Assembly (NCBI GenBank): GCA_029850515.1
Contig: JARCRW010000093.1
Location: forward strand, 1 to 48,090
Direction: 5' to 3'
Length of the DNA stretch: 48,090 nucleotides
Source: Nitrosotalea sp.
GTDB taxonomy: Archaea; Thermoproteota; Nitrososphaeria; Nitrososphaerales; Nitrosopumilaceae
This document shows positions 31,813 to 40,654 of the stretch, in pieces; position 1 is the first letter of the stretch, and every line of letters begins with the position of its first letter. The translations under genes and the position numbers were made by a program. Below the pieces are notes generated by a model that saw only the letters and a program-made list of their open reading frames with translations, was not told where the DNA came from and made no database searches.

Positions 31813-32553
31813 ATGATAAAAGACCAAGTAGCTGTAGTAACGGGCGCTAGCAGCGGAATAGGATATGCAACTGCCATTGCAATAGCAAAGGCTGGTGCAA
31901 AGGTTGCAATTGGTGCCAGAAGGGTTGACAAATTAGAACAGCTCAAAAAAGACATTGAAAAAAATGGTGGAGAATGTATTACTGTATCATGTGATGTAAC
32001 AAAGCGTAATGATTGTGAAAATTTGGTTAATACTGCAATAAAAAAATGGAATAAAGTGGATATTTTGGTAAATAACGCAGGACTGATGCCCTTGAGTTTT
32101 GTAAAAAACCTCAAAATAGACGAGTGGGAACAAATGATTGACGTAAACATCAAAGGAGTAATGTACTGTACCGCAGCCGCAATTCCTCACATGATCACAC
32201 AAAAATCTGGTCATATAGTAAATATTTCATCGATTGCAGGTAGAGTGGTCTTTCCTGCAGGAAGTGTTTACTGTGCAACTAAATTTGCAGTATGGGCTTT
32301 TAGCGAGGGACTTAGACAAGAGCTATCTGTCAGAAACAATATTCGAGTTACAACAATAGAGCCTGGAATAGTAGATACTGAACTTACAAATACCATTACC
32401 GACAAATCTCTTGAATCGTTTGTGACACACTCAAAAACAATCCAGTCCCTCAAGGCAGAAGATATCGCAAATTCCATAATCTTTGCACTCCAATCTCCAC
32501 CTCACATGAATGTAAATGAGATTACAATCAGGCCAACTACACAAGAAAAATAG
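31813..32553 (+). CDS. Short-chain dehydrogenase/reductase
   Basis: Classical SDR of 246 residues. NAD(P) binding is by TGASSGIG (10-17), with NNAG at 87-90, the catalytic Ser near 139-140 (VNISSIAG) and Tyr153 and Lys157 in YCATK. ARRVDK after the second strand favours NADP(H). The C-terminal IEPGIVDTELT is the usual PG motif. The substrate cannot be predicted; the group resembles YdfG/serine-type 3-hydroxy acid dehydrogenases. The SQR-like gene follows by 15 nt, so they are likely one transcript. Confidence 0.9.
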   Translation: MIKDQVAVVTGASSGIGYATAIAIAKAGAKVAIGARRVDKLEQLKKDIEKNGGECITVSCDVTKRNDCENLVNTAIKKWNKVDILVNNAGLMPLSFVKNLKIDEWEQMIDVNIKGVMYCTAAAIPHMITQKSGHIVNISSIAGRVVFPAGSVYCATKFAVWAFSEGLRQELSVRNNIRVTTIEPGIVDTELTNTITDKSLESFVTHSKTIQSLKAEDIANSIIFALQSPPHMNVNEITIRPTTQEK

Positions 32554-32568
32554 AGACTGTGCCTTGCT

Positions 32569-33711
32569 ATGAGACCAACAAACATTGTAATTTTAGGCGG
32601 GGGCTTTGGAGGTCTTGCTGCCGCAAATGAACTCCGAGATAATCTTACACAAGATACAAGAATTACGGTAATTGATAAAAAAGATTGGTTCATGATGGAC
32701 CTAGTCAAGCTATGGATAATCAATGGAACAAGAGAGTTTGAATCTTCCAAGAGACCACTGGAAAATGTTACCAAGAAAGGCATTGAATTTGTAAATGAAG
32801 ATATACTAAAGATAGATCCTATCAACAGATCTGTTCGAACAAAGTATAGGCAATTTCATTATGACTATTTGATAATAGCCCTAGGTGTAGAGCTTGCACC
32901 AGAACAAATTCCGGGTTTGAAGGAAAATAGTTTTGTCCTTTATGACATCAATGATGTTCCAAAAATCAGAGACACGTTAAGGCAGGTCAAGTCAGGCAAG
33001 ATTGTAATGGCAATCACTGGCCTTCCATACAAATGTCCTCCTGCACCCTTTGAGGCAGCTCTTCTAATAAGATCTGTACTTGAGGAAACAGGGGCAAGCG
33101 ATTCTGTCCAGATGGACTTCTACAGTCCGACTCCAATCACACTTCCTGCAGGAGGTCCGGAGGTAAGTGAAGAAATATTTCAAATTCTAAAATCAAAAAA
33201 GATAGAGTTTCATGGAAATCACAAAACCGTTACAGTAGAGCCAAACAAAATAAAATTTGAAAACGGGGAGGCAAGTTTTGATATTTTAATTTCTATTCCA
33301 CCTCACAAGGCCCCCTCAGTTGTGATAGAATCTGGTTTTGCAGAATACGGCAAGTTTGTGGCAGTAGACAAAACCTGCAAGACAAAATATGATCATGTCT
33401 ATGCAATAGGGGATGTAAATCAGATAATGGTGACAGACAAGATAGCTGTGCCAAAGGCAGGAATTTTTGCCGAAGCCGAGGGAATAACTGTTGCAAGAAA
33501 TATTATTGCACAAATAAAAAATGAGTTTGAAAACGCAGTATTTGATGGAAAAGGGGGATGTTTTCTAGAAACTGGCAAGGGAACTGCAGGATATATCCAG
33601 GTTGACATGTTTGCAACGCCGGATCCTCTTACCCAACTAAAATCTTCATCAACAGAACACTTTGCAGAAAAAGAAAAATTTGAGCAAGAAAGACTGAAAA
33701 AATGGCTCTAG
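32569..33711 (+). CDS. SQR/FCSD-like FAD-dependent oxidoreductase
   Basis: Flavoprotein of 380 residues. GGGFGG (10-15) binds FAD and VYAIGDVNQI near 277-286 is the second FAD motif. Cys156 in LPYKCPPAPFEAA and Cys331 in GKGGCFLETG sit where sulfide:quinone reductases keep their redox-active cysteines; Cys270 is extra. The C-terminus is charged, with no clear membrane anchor, although FAxPDPLTQL could be peripheral. It may oxidise sulfide or another sulfur species to quinone, or may be a related disulfide reductase. It is co-directional with the SDR gene just upstream. Confidence 0.82.
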   Translation: MRPTNIVILGGGFGGLAAANELRDNLTQDTRITVIDKKDWFMMDLVKLWIINGTREFESSKRPLENVTKKGIEFVNEDILKIDPINRSVRTKYRQFHYDYLIIALGVELAPEQIPGLKENSFVLYDINDVPKIRDTLRQVKSGKIVMAITGLPYKCPPAPFEAALLIRSVLEETGASDSVQMDFYSPTPITLPAGGPEVSEEIFQILKSKKIEFHGNHKTVTVEPNKIKFENGEASFDILISIPPHKAPSVVIESGFAEYGKFVAVDKTCKTKYDHVYAIGDVNQIMVTDKIAVPKAGIFAEAEGITVARNIIAQIKNEFENAVFDGKGGCFLETGKGTAGYIQVDMFATPDPLTQLKSSSTEHFAEKEKFEQERLKKWL

Positions 33712-33753
33712 ATTTTCAAACACAAATTTCTTGACATCAATTCAATACTACAA

Positions 33754-33763
33754 TTTAATAATT
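33754..33763 (+). promoter_or_regulatory. TATA (box A) of tRNA-Pro
   Basis: TTTAATAATT is centred about 27 bp upstream of the first base of the mature tRNA, the usual archaeal box A position. Confidence 0.5.
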
Positions 33764-33785
33764 TCAACAATAGCCAGCACCTTGA

Positions 33786-33859
33786 GGGGCCGTAGTCTAG
33801 CTTGGTATGATACTAGCCTGGGGTGCTAGAGGTCGCCGGTTCAAGTCCGGCCGGCCCCA
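33786..33859 (+). tRNA. tRNA-Pro (anticodon GGG)
   Basis: 74-nt cloverleaf. The acceptor stem is GGGGCCG with CGGCCCC, the anticodon stem CTAGC/GCTAG encloses loop CTGGGGT with anticodon GGG, and the T arm is GCCGG-TTCAAGT-CCGGC. The discriminator is A at 33859. No intron. CCA is not encoded (next bases TTC), so the 3' end must be trimmed by RNase Z and completed by the CCA-adding enzyme, both encoded in this window. Confidence 0.96.
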
Positions 33860-33921
33860 TTCATGTACGAAGATATAGTTAAGACTAGATTTTGCACAGA
33901 GAAATCGGGACAAACAAATCC

Positions 33922-34320
33922 ATGAAAATATCGTATTTGATAAATCCTGATTTGAAACCAAGGGAAGTAGTCACATTGTTTGTTAATTCTGGCATTAAAA
34001 GACCTGTTAATAATGTTGGAAGAATAAAACGTATGGTTGAGAACGCAAATCTGATAATATGTGCAAAAAATGACAAGAAGCTAGTTGGAATATTGCGTGC
34101 TGTAACTGACTTTAGTTATTGTTGCTATGTGTCTGACTTGGCAGTTGATAAAAAATATCAACGCCTTGGAATTGGAAAAAAACTACTCAAATTAGCACAA
34201 AAAACACTTGGAAAAGACGTCATGATGCTTTTGTTATCTGCTCCAGAAGCAGACTCGTTTTATTTCCATATTGGGATGGAAAACATACAAAATGCCTGGA
34301 AGATTGCTCGCAAAAGATAG
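33922..34320 (+). CDS. GNAT-family N-acetyltransferase
   Basis: 132 residues from ATG 33922. An in-frame TTG at 33892 would add ten residues but lies too close to the TATA-like GATATAGTTAAG at 33869-33880. The GNAT core is clear: strand LVGILRAVTDFSYCCYVSDLAV, acetyl-CoA loop DKKYQRLGIGKKLLKLAQ (Q/RxxGxG/A) and YFHIGMENIQNAW at the end. The substrate is unknown; it could be a protein N-terminus, amine or antibiotic-like molecule. It is a single gene downstream of tRNA-Pro. Confidence 0.88.
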   Translation: MKISYLINPDLKPREVVTLFVNSGIKRPVNNVGRIKRMVENANLIICAKNDKKLVGILRAVTDFSYCCYVSDLAVDKKYQRLGIGKKLLKLAQKTLGKDVMMLLLSAPEADSFYFHIGMENIQNAWKIARKR

Positions 34321-34458
34321 AGTCCATAATATAATGTAAAATCTTGTCTCATCTGTTTTCATATCGCATGCAAAGCAAATTTTGTCATAATTTACAATCT
34401 ACTTACTAATGTCAAATTGTCAAGTCATTTTTTGTATAATTGTGATTGTAACAGGCCC

Positions 34459-34767
34459 ATGGGAAAACGAAAATTCACTATTGACCTTGGCAACGAGAAG
34501 ATTGAGGTAGAAGGGCACCTGCACAAGAATGTTGCAATCAAGTATCTCATGAAGAGACGAAGATCACTGCTTATGACACGAGACAAAGAAAAGGTAGAGA
34601 AACTCTTCAAAGATGCACCAAAAACAATCTCAATAGTGGGCGGTCACCTGATCAAATCTTACAAAGTAAACTGGGAAAGAGAAGGAACAACTGAATTTGA
34701 GGGTTCCAGATTTGTCTTCACCTTGACTGATCTACCTGACAAATCAGTACACGCAATTACAAATTGA
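34459..34767 (+). CDS. Hypothetical basic protein (102 aa)
   Basis: I do not recognise this family. It has 102 residues from ATG 34459; a TTG at 34417 would extend it with a poor N-terminus. It opens with a two-stranded basic segment MGKRKFTIDLGNEKIEVEGH, then a strongly basic helix (AIKYLMKRRRSLLMTRDKEK), then VGGHLIKSYKVNWEREGTTEF and FVFTLTD. The positive charge suggests nucleic-acid binding (inference). The 138 bp before it hold nothing I can support. Confidence 0.6.
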   Translation: MGKRKFTIDLGNEKIEVEGHLHKNVAIKYLMKRRRSLLMTRDKEKVEKLFKDAPKTISIVGGHLIKSYKVNWEREGTTEFEGSRFVFTLTDLPDKSVHAITN

Positions 34768-34805
34768 TTTCCCATCAGTGCTTTTTTTGCGCTAGAAAAT
34801 TTTTC

Positions 34806-36512
34806 TTATATGGTAGACTTCATGCTTGACTCATAGCTTGGAAATCCCAATACATCTTGATATGATTTTGGAATCATTGATTTTGATTGAAGCAAAAGAT
34901 CACTTGCAGCAGAATCAAGAACATATGTAACAGCCCAGTCCTCCTCACTTCTGATTGATCTACCAAAACCCTGTAATAGCTTTGTAAGTGTCTGTGATTT
35001 GTACCATAAAGGAAACTTTTGCATCTTGATCTTGGTTCGTTTCTCGCTAAGGTTTGGATATGGTACCTTTGCTATTATCTGAAATCTTGACAAGTCATCT
35101 TTCAAGTCAACTCCTTCCCATAATGATGATGACAGCAATACACCATCTTCATCAAAAGAGTGTTCCTGCAATACCTCGTCTTGGGTCATACCGTTCTCAT
35201 TTCTGCTGTGGCATATTCTGATTCGCCGTCTATTTTTTTCAGAGAGATTATTTTTTATGTCAAAACATCTCTTCTCTGAAGAAGTAAGTATCAAACCCCT
35301 CTCTGTACCATGCTGTGACATTATCTCATCAATTTTTTTTATTACAGCAAGTTCATCATCCTTACTTGAAGAGTAGCTCAGTTTTTTTGTATTAAGAAAA
35401 TTGATTCTTCTCTTGTCAGGTGGAAATGGAGATCTTGGGGTATCAACAAATCCAACTTTTGATGGATCAAGTCCCGTATTTTCGCAAAAACTATCCTTGT
35501 CTATCGTAGCAGACATGAAAACTTGATTCTCAATGTCAAAGAATGTCTTGACATACTTTGAAATGTCAAGTGGCTTGACAGAAATTGATCTGAAATTTCC
35601 TCTCTCATCATTGAATGGATCATTTACCACAAAATTATTCTTGTTTGAATATATTTCTGCATGGGAATTCGCCATCTTTTCATATCTTGATTCTAGTTTT
35701 GCAAGCAAGGCATAGTCAGGGTTTAGCATAAATGACTTGCTTTCCTGCAAATCAAGTATCTGCTTTGAATATGATCGTGCCAAGTCATCAAGCAACTGAA
35801 CTATCATGCCAATATCTCCAAGATCGTACGTCTTTGCATCAATGCCGCACTCGGAAAGATATCCATTGTAGATGTCTACACCTATGAACTGGATTATCTG
35901 GTCTTCTATCTTATGTGCCTCATCAAAAATTGCTATTGGTTTTGAGACATATTCAGAATAGGCCTTTCTATTGAACTTCATTAATTGAAAATATGCAGCA
36001 TAGTTCCAGATAGAGTGGGGCGAGGTTAGTGCACGATATTTCTGTTCGTAATAATGGCACAAATCCTTGGTAATGTCTTGTGGCTCTCCTAGCTTTGGCT
36101 TGAACTGGCAAACCTCCTTGACTTTTTTTCCGTTCTTCATTATTGTCTCTTCACAGAGGCCTTTTTCACAAGTAAGGCCTTTCTGGATTGCACTTCTTGC
36201 ATCTGATTTTCCGATTGATTCTTGTTCCATCAGTTTGAGGCAGGCAAAATTTGATTTTCCCTTTACAGGCATGAGAAATTTTAGGTCTTTGGAATATTGG
36301 TCCTGTAATTGTTTAGATGCAGTAACTATGAAAGAACTACCATGATATCTTGCAAGCGTAGCAGCAATGAGAGATTTTCCAACTCCTGTTGGTGCAGACA
36401 AGATGATTGTCTTGTATCCTGACTTGATCTTTTGCTCTATTCCCTGCAAGATCTCTTTTTGTATTTCTCTTGGTTTGAATTCCTCTGGAAAGTGTTCTAG
36501 AACAGTATTCAT
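34806..36512 (-). CDS. XPD/Rad3-like iron-sulfur DNA helicase
   Basis: Superfamily 2 5'-3' helicase of 568 residues. Motif I is SAPTGVGKSLIAA (39-51), motif II is DEAH (197-200), the motif IV region is GLILTSSEKR and motif VI is QGFGRSIRSEEDW. Four cysteines, Cys91, Cys115, Cys120 and Cys135, sit between motif I and the DEAH box, matching the 4Fe-4S domain of XPD/DinG enzymes. The role is in DNA repair, as a nucleotide-excision or replication-conflict helicase. Start ATG 36512, 105 bp downstream of the AlkA gene on the same strand. Confidence 0.92.
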   Translation of the reverse strand: MNTVLEHFPEEFKPREIQKEILQGIEQKIKSGYKTIILSAPTGVGKSLIAATLARYHGSSFIVTASKQLQDQYSKDLKFLMPVKGKSNFACLKLMEQESIGKSDARSAIQKGLTCEKGLCEETIMKNGKKVKEVCQFKPKLGEPQDITKDLCHYYEQKYRALTSPHSIWNYAAYFQLMKFNRKAYSEYVSKPIAIFDEAHKIEDQIIQFIGVDIYNGYLSECGIDAKTYDLGDIGMIVQLLDDLARSYSKQILDLQESKSFMLNPDYALLAKLESRYEKMANSHAEIYSNKNNFVVNDPFNDERGNFRSISVKPLDISKYVKTFFDIENQVFMSATIDKDSFCENTGLDPSKVGFVDTPRSPFPPDKRRINFLNTKKLSYSSSKDDELAVIKKIDEIMSQHGTERGLILTSSEKRCFDIKNNLSEKNRRRIRICHSRNENGMTQDEVLQEHSFDEDGVLLSSSLWEGVDLKDDLSRFQIIAKVPYPNLSEKRTKIKMQKFPLWYKSQTLTKLLQGFGRSIRSEEDWAVTYVLDSAASDLLLQSKSMIPKSYQDVLGFPSYESSMKSTI

Positions 36513-36617
36513 GTTAGATCAGTTGATAAAACATTCAAAGAACAATACTTAATCGCTTGTTTTGGCATGTTACAATTTTTTCTAGCCATGTTCAATATCC
36601 TGTGAAATGACAAAGCA

Positions 36618-37223
36618 TCAAATCTTGTTAAACTGTCGCAAGCTCTTCCAAATATACCACGTAGCTGCAGTTCTGTATGGTTTCCACCTCTGACCAAGTT
36701 TTTCAGTTTCTATTTGTTTTGGAATCTCAGGCAAAGAAAACAACATCTGTACTCCTTTTCTCAAAGCAAGGTCACCAACAGGAAAAATGTCTTGCCTTCC
36801 AAGAGAAAAAATGAGAAACATCTCTGCTGTCCACCTCCCTATTCCCTTGACCTGAGTTAGGTGGGATATCACATCCTCGTCACCCATCCTTGAAATCGAT
36901 CGCATGTTCAATTTTCCCTCATCCACATGTTTTGCCAAGTCCTTCAGATACTCAATTTTCATGCTAGAAAGCCCAACTTGGCGAAGTATGGATTTTCTTG
37001 TGGCAAGAATCTCAGAGGCGGTTGGAAATTTTGGATATAGGCTCTTGAATCTCTTAAAAATCGCATCTGCTGCACTGGTTGCAAGCTGTTGAGAGATTAT
37101 TGATTCAACAAGGACAGAAAAATGGTGATTTCTTTTCTTTAGTTTGTATTCACCAATCGTATCTATGACTAGAGCCAGTGCTTGGTCTTTTCGAAGAAAT
37201 GTTATTGCATCATCGATTGTCAT
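36618..37223 (-). CDS. DNA-3-methyladenine glycosylase (AlkA-like HhH-GPD)
   Basis: Base-excision glycosylase of 201 residues. SIISQQLATSAADAIF near 41-56 is the typical HhH-GPD entry helix. The helix-hairpin-helix VKGIGRWTAEMFLIF (125-139) leads to catalytic Asp151 (FPVGDLALRKGVQ). There are no C-terminal cysteines, so no FeS cluster, unlike endonuclease III. It removes alkylated purines. Start ATG 37223, 2 nt after the stop of the cation transporter gene, and therefore in the thpR-cca-kinase-CDF row. Confidence 0.93.
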   Translation of the reverse strand: MTIDDAITFLRKDQALALVIDTIGEYKLKKRNHHFSVLVESIISQQLATSAADAIFKRFKSLYPKFPTASEILATRKSILRQVGLSSMKIEYLKDLAKHVDEGKLNMRSISRMGDEDVISHLTQVKGIGRWTAEMFLIFSLGRQDIFPVGDLALRKGVQMLFSLPEIPKQIETEKLGQRWKPYRTAATWYIWKSLRQFNKI

Positions 37224-37225
37224 TT

Positions 37226-38584
37226 CTAGTTTGGCTCTGGATGTATGGTAACTATGGCATTTTTTATCTGATCTTTAATCTTGTTTTCTATATCTGAGAC
37301 AATATCGTGGACTTCTTCTATTGTAAGATCTTTTTCAAATGAGCAATCAATATCCACTTTGAAGATATCTTGTAGATGTAACGTTATCACCCGGCCAATT
37401 TTTTTTACCTTAGGATATTCTCTTATGATATTGGTAACTTGTTCCTCTATTGTTATGTCCTCCACCGGAATGCTCTCAGGAATTGAAACATATGGTTCAA
37501 GATGAATAGTAATGTGATTGACATTTGCAACAGATTTTTTTATTTGAGATTCTATCTCATCTGATACATGATGTGCATCTTCAAGTGACATACTTCTATC
37601 AACCATTACATGCAAGCTAATGAAGACGCCATTCTCTGCAGAAAATGAGGTTACATTGTGGATTTCCTTTACTCCCTTGACTGAAGTTGCAACTGTATTT
37701 ATGACATAGTTGGCTGGAACATCTTTCCATGTTGGTTCAAAGTGAATAGTGACATTCGAATTTGCAATTGCATTTTTGATGTTCTTTTCCACATTAGCGC
37801 TAATCTTATGGGCTTCCTCAAAACTTGAGGCAGCACTCAATGATATTGTAATTTCAGTAAAGATATCACTACCTGATCTGCGTATTTGTACAGACTCTGT
37901 CCTCATTACTCCTTTGGTATTGTTTACTATATCATGTACTCTTTTGACCATGTTTGCAGGAACTGCATCAGTTAGCTCAAGACCACTTTTGTGGATCAAT
38001 TTCAAGCTCAGTGCAGCAAGCAAGCCCCCAAGAATCAATGCTGCAATGTTATCGCCTTGGTAGAATCCCATTATGACAAGCACGATTCCTACAAGCGCAA
38101 CAGAGGTTGCGCCCATGTCCATGAGGGCATGGTACAAGTCTACCTGAAGTGAGGAACCGTCTGTTTTTTTGAGTGCCCTTCTCAATATGGTAATTCTGAA
38201 AAAGATTGACCCTAGTGTATACACGGCTGCAATTATTGCAAGAATTCCAGGCAAAACCAGGGGTTTTGGTTCCTGGAATCTTGATATAGATTCATAAACA
38301 AAAAACAATGAAATTACAAGAATTATGATCCCTGCTACAAAACTGCCCATCGTCTCAATCTTTCCATGACCATAGGTGTGTTCTCTGTCCGGTGGCTTGG
38401 TAGACCATTTTGCAGCAACAAGCAAAACCATAGTTACAATGGAATCAAGTATGGCATGGATACTATCTGTAACAAGGGCAAGACTGTTAGATGAAATCCC
38501 GATCAAAAATTCTACTACAAAAGCAGAAAGTATCACTCCAAGTGAAATTTTTAGCGCGTTTGTCTTGATGTCTTGGAAACTCAA
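37226..38584 (-). CDS. Cation diffusion facilitator with three C-terminal domains
   Basis: Metal-ion/proton antiporter of 452 residues. Six membrane helices fill about 10-200. Metal ligands are Asp40, His43 and Asp47 (DSIHAILDS) and His152 and Asp156 (YHALMDMGA). The cytoplasmic part holds three tandem copies of the dimerisation domain (about 211-288, 290-375 and 378-452), each ending VTIHFEP, ITIHLEP or VTIHPEP. Normal CDF proteins have one copy and about 290-300 residues. The likely cargo is Zn, Mn or Fe. It overlaps the upstream kinase gene by 4 nt. Confidence 0.92.
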   Translation of the reverse strand: MSFQDIKTNALKISLGVILSAFVVEFLIGISSNSLALVTDSIHAILDSIVTMVLLVAAKWSTKPPDREHTYGHGKIETMGSFVAGIIILVISLFFVYESISRFQEPKPLVLPGILAIIAAVYTLGSIFFRITILRRALKKTDGSSLQVDLYHALMDMGATSVALVGIVLVIMGFYQGDNIAALILGGLLAALSLKLIHKSGLELTDAVPANMVKRVHDIVNNTKGVMRTESVQIRRSGSDIFTEITISLSAASSFEEAHKISANVEKNIKNAIANSNVTIHFEPTWKDVPANYVINTVATSVKGVKEIHNVTSFSAENGVFISLHVMVDRSMSLEDAHHVSDEIESQIKKSVANVNHITIHLEPYVSIPESIPVEDITIEEQVTNIIREYPKVKKIGRVITLHLQDIFKVDIDCSFEKDLTIEEVHDIVSDIENKIKDQIKNAIVTIHPEPN

Positions 38585-39348
38585 TTCTTGTCCAACCCCA
38601 ACATCTTCAGTATTTCATCAAAGTTTTCTCTTGATTGATCATGCTTGTATTTTTTGAGGGGACCTATCATCTTTCTCTTGCTTGGTATCTTGATTATATT
38701 TTTGACCATGCTTGAAAGTACAGAGCCTATGAATATTGATTGAGTGGCAGATGTAACATTAGAAGTTCTTCTGTTTGTACTGGAGCTTTCAAAATCAATC
38801 AAGCATGGTGATTTTCCCACAATGACATGCTTGTGTATATAGCTAAGCTCTCCATGATCAAGATGTATCTTGTCCAAAGTGTGACAATCCTCCAAGACTT
38901 GTTTTACAACAGATCTGAGTGCCGCAGCTCTTCCCCTACCCTTTAGATCTTGTACCCAGTCAGTTATTTTTTTACCCTCAACATATTCCATTACCAAAAA
39001 ATTTTTGCTACTGTCTATCATCTTTGGGCCTATGTTTGCCACATTTGCAATCTTGAGAAGTTTTGCTTCGCTTTTCATCTCTTGTCTGCTAGAATCTATT
39101 CTACGAATCTTGAGGGCTACACTTTTTTTGCCGAGCCTTGACAATACGACAACTCCCACGTAGCCTTTACCAAGTACATGAATGTTGTTCAAAATTGTCT
39201 CGCCCTCAAACATAACTCCTGTAATTCCAAGTTTTTTAAGCTCGGTTAGCCTTTTTGCAAGCTCGCCTTTTGTTGCCTTTGGATATCCTAATATCAAAGA
39301 GTATGGTTCTCTGACAAGCTTACTTGTTGGAACCAAAGATGAGTTCAT
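38581..39348 (-). CDS. Atypical RIO-like serine/threonine kinase family (COG2112-like)
   Basis: 255 residues with a kinase-like fold. The N-terminal part (1-50) is a small helical module. The glycine loop LGKGYVGVV (59-67), lysine Lys80 (VALKIRR) and a DFE motif at 185-187 (PCLIDFESSS) are present. The catalytic loop reads HGEL-SYIHKH (165-174): Glu167 stands where kinases have the catalytic Asp, and His172/Lys173 where Asn is expected. It may be an atypical or regulatory kinase. It overlaps cca by 29 nt and the CDF gene by 4 nt, so it is firmly within an operon with RNA-repair genes. Confidence 0.75.
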   Translation of the reverse strand: MNSSLVPTSKLVREPYSLILGYPKATKGELAKRLTELKKLGITGVMFEGETILNNIHVLGKGYVGVVVLSRLGKKSVALKIRRIDSSRQEMKSEAKLLKIANVANIGPKMIDSSKNFLVMEYVEGKKITDWVQDLKGRGRAAALRSVVKQVLEDCHTLDKIHLDHGELSYIHKHVIVGKSPCLIDFESSSTNRRTSNVTSATQSIFIGSVLSSMVKNIIKIPSKRKMIGPLKKYKHDQSRENFDEILKMLGLDKN

Positions 39349-40654
39349 TGGTAGAGGTTAACTCAGCCAGAGCCTTTTTAATGGATTTGCTTGTCACCTG
39401 ATTACCTCCTGATATCACAAAGCCACGTTTCATGTCCAATATTATACCGCTTGGAATGCCTGCCTTTGACAGGTTTTTCTTCAAAAGTGACTGTAGGAAC
39501 TTTTTTACATCATAGAATTCTCTTTGTTGTAGTGATAGGATCCTTCCTTGATCATCAACCCAGGTTATCTTGTTCTTGGAATTTCGCAAAATAAAGTTCT
39601 CTGATTCTGGTTTTCTAAATACCTCTGGACCATTTTTGAGCATGAATTTTTCAATTACTGTAGACTGCAGCAGGAAAAGCATGGCGGCTTCTGATTTTTC
39701 ATCGGTTGTAGCACTCTTGCGCAATACCTGAAATCCACCAAGCTCAAGTTGGCCAGAAAGTGCAGATGCTCCCCTTTTTACCTGACCCCAAATTATGTCA
39801 GGGCTTCTATGTTTGTAATTGAACTTGACAACTAGAACGTTTTTTAGGCTCTTTGTGTTTGGCAACAATTTTTTGCCATTGAAAAATTCGAGTGATGGCT
39901 TTTTGAGGTAAGCCCTTGCTGCAAGTATGAACTTGCCAAAATTTTGAGCAGAGATTGCAGTGCCGAGGTTTCTGTTGCTATCTATAGGATCTATCAATAC
40001 AAATGACGTCTCGAACTTTTTTGTGGGACTTCCTATTATTTGCCCTTGGGAAAAGTTTGCCGCAGCCTCCAACATTTTCATAAAGCTTCCGTAATGGTAA
40101 ATTAAAACCTCAGAAACATATCCTCCAAACCCTTCTATTGCTATCTCGGCACCGTAGATGCCAACTCCCCCGAGAAACTTTTTGAGTAGTCTTACCTCAT
40201 TTTTTCTCTCTACATCTAATTTCTCAAGTATGAATTTTGTATGAAATGATGACCTGTCAGCTGCACTCTTCCACTGGCCTTTTTCCACGTCATAGCATGG
40301 AACAACGTTTACCTTGGTGTCTTGAACTACTGCCTCAACATATGGATGCTCTGAATACCTAACATACGGATGAAATTTTTTCATGGATTCAAAACCGATC
40401 TTTCTACCAATCTCTTCAAATCGCTTTTCGTCCGTCTCTTTTTTCATCTTGACAAAGATATCAAGGTCCAGATTACCCTTGAGCCATGTTCCCTTTGCAT
40501 AAGACCCGCCAAGCTCAACTGATGTAATTTCTGGATATTTTGCAATCTCTTTTTTTACCAAATTGAGAAGATTTTCTGCAAGTGCTCCTATTTTTTCCTC
40601 TTCTTGTCTTGTGGGAATTGATATCTTTCTTGCCTGTTCCAAAACGTTTCTCAT
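39320..40654 (-). CDS. cca: CCA-adding tRNA nucleotidyltransferase (archaeal class I)
   Basis: Adds or repairs the 3' CCA of tRNAs. 444 residues, the archaeal class I form. The nucleotidyltransferase motif is LGGSYAKGTW (48-57) with catalytic Asp63 and Asp65 in GNLDLDIFVK. The central and tail regions (GFGGYVSEVLIYHYGSF, RAYLKKPSLEFF) match the family. It is needed here because the tRNA-Pro gene has no encoded CCA. Start ATG 40654, overlapping the thpR stop by 4 nt; the 3' end overlaps the kinase gene. Confidence 0.96.
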   Translation of the reverse strand: MRNVLEQARKISIPTRQEEEKIGALAENLLNLVKKEIAKYPEITSVELGGSYAKGTWLKGNLDLDIFVKMKKETDEKRFEEIGRKIGFESMKKFHPYVRYSEHPYVEAVVQDTKVNVVPCYDVEKGQWKSAADRSSFHTKFILEKLDVERKNEVRLLKKFLGGVGIYGAEIAIEGFGGYVSEVLIYHYGSFMKMLEAAANFSQGQIIGSPTKKFETSFVLIDPIDSNRNLGTAISAQNFGKFILAARAYLKKPSLEFFNGKKLLPNTKSLKNVLVVKFNYKHRSPDIIWGQVKRGASALSGQLELGGFQVLRKSATTDEKSEAAMLFLLQSTVIEKFMLKNGPEVFRKPESENFILRNSKNKITWVDDQGRILSLQQREFYDVKKFLQSLLKKNLSKAGIPSGIILDMKRGFVISGGNQVTSKSIKKALAELTSTNELIFGSNK

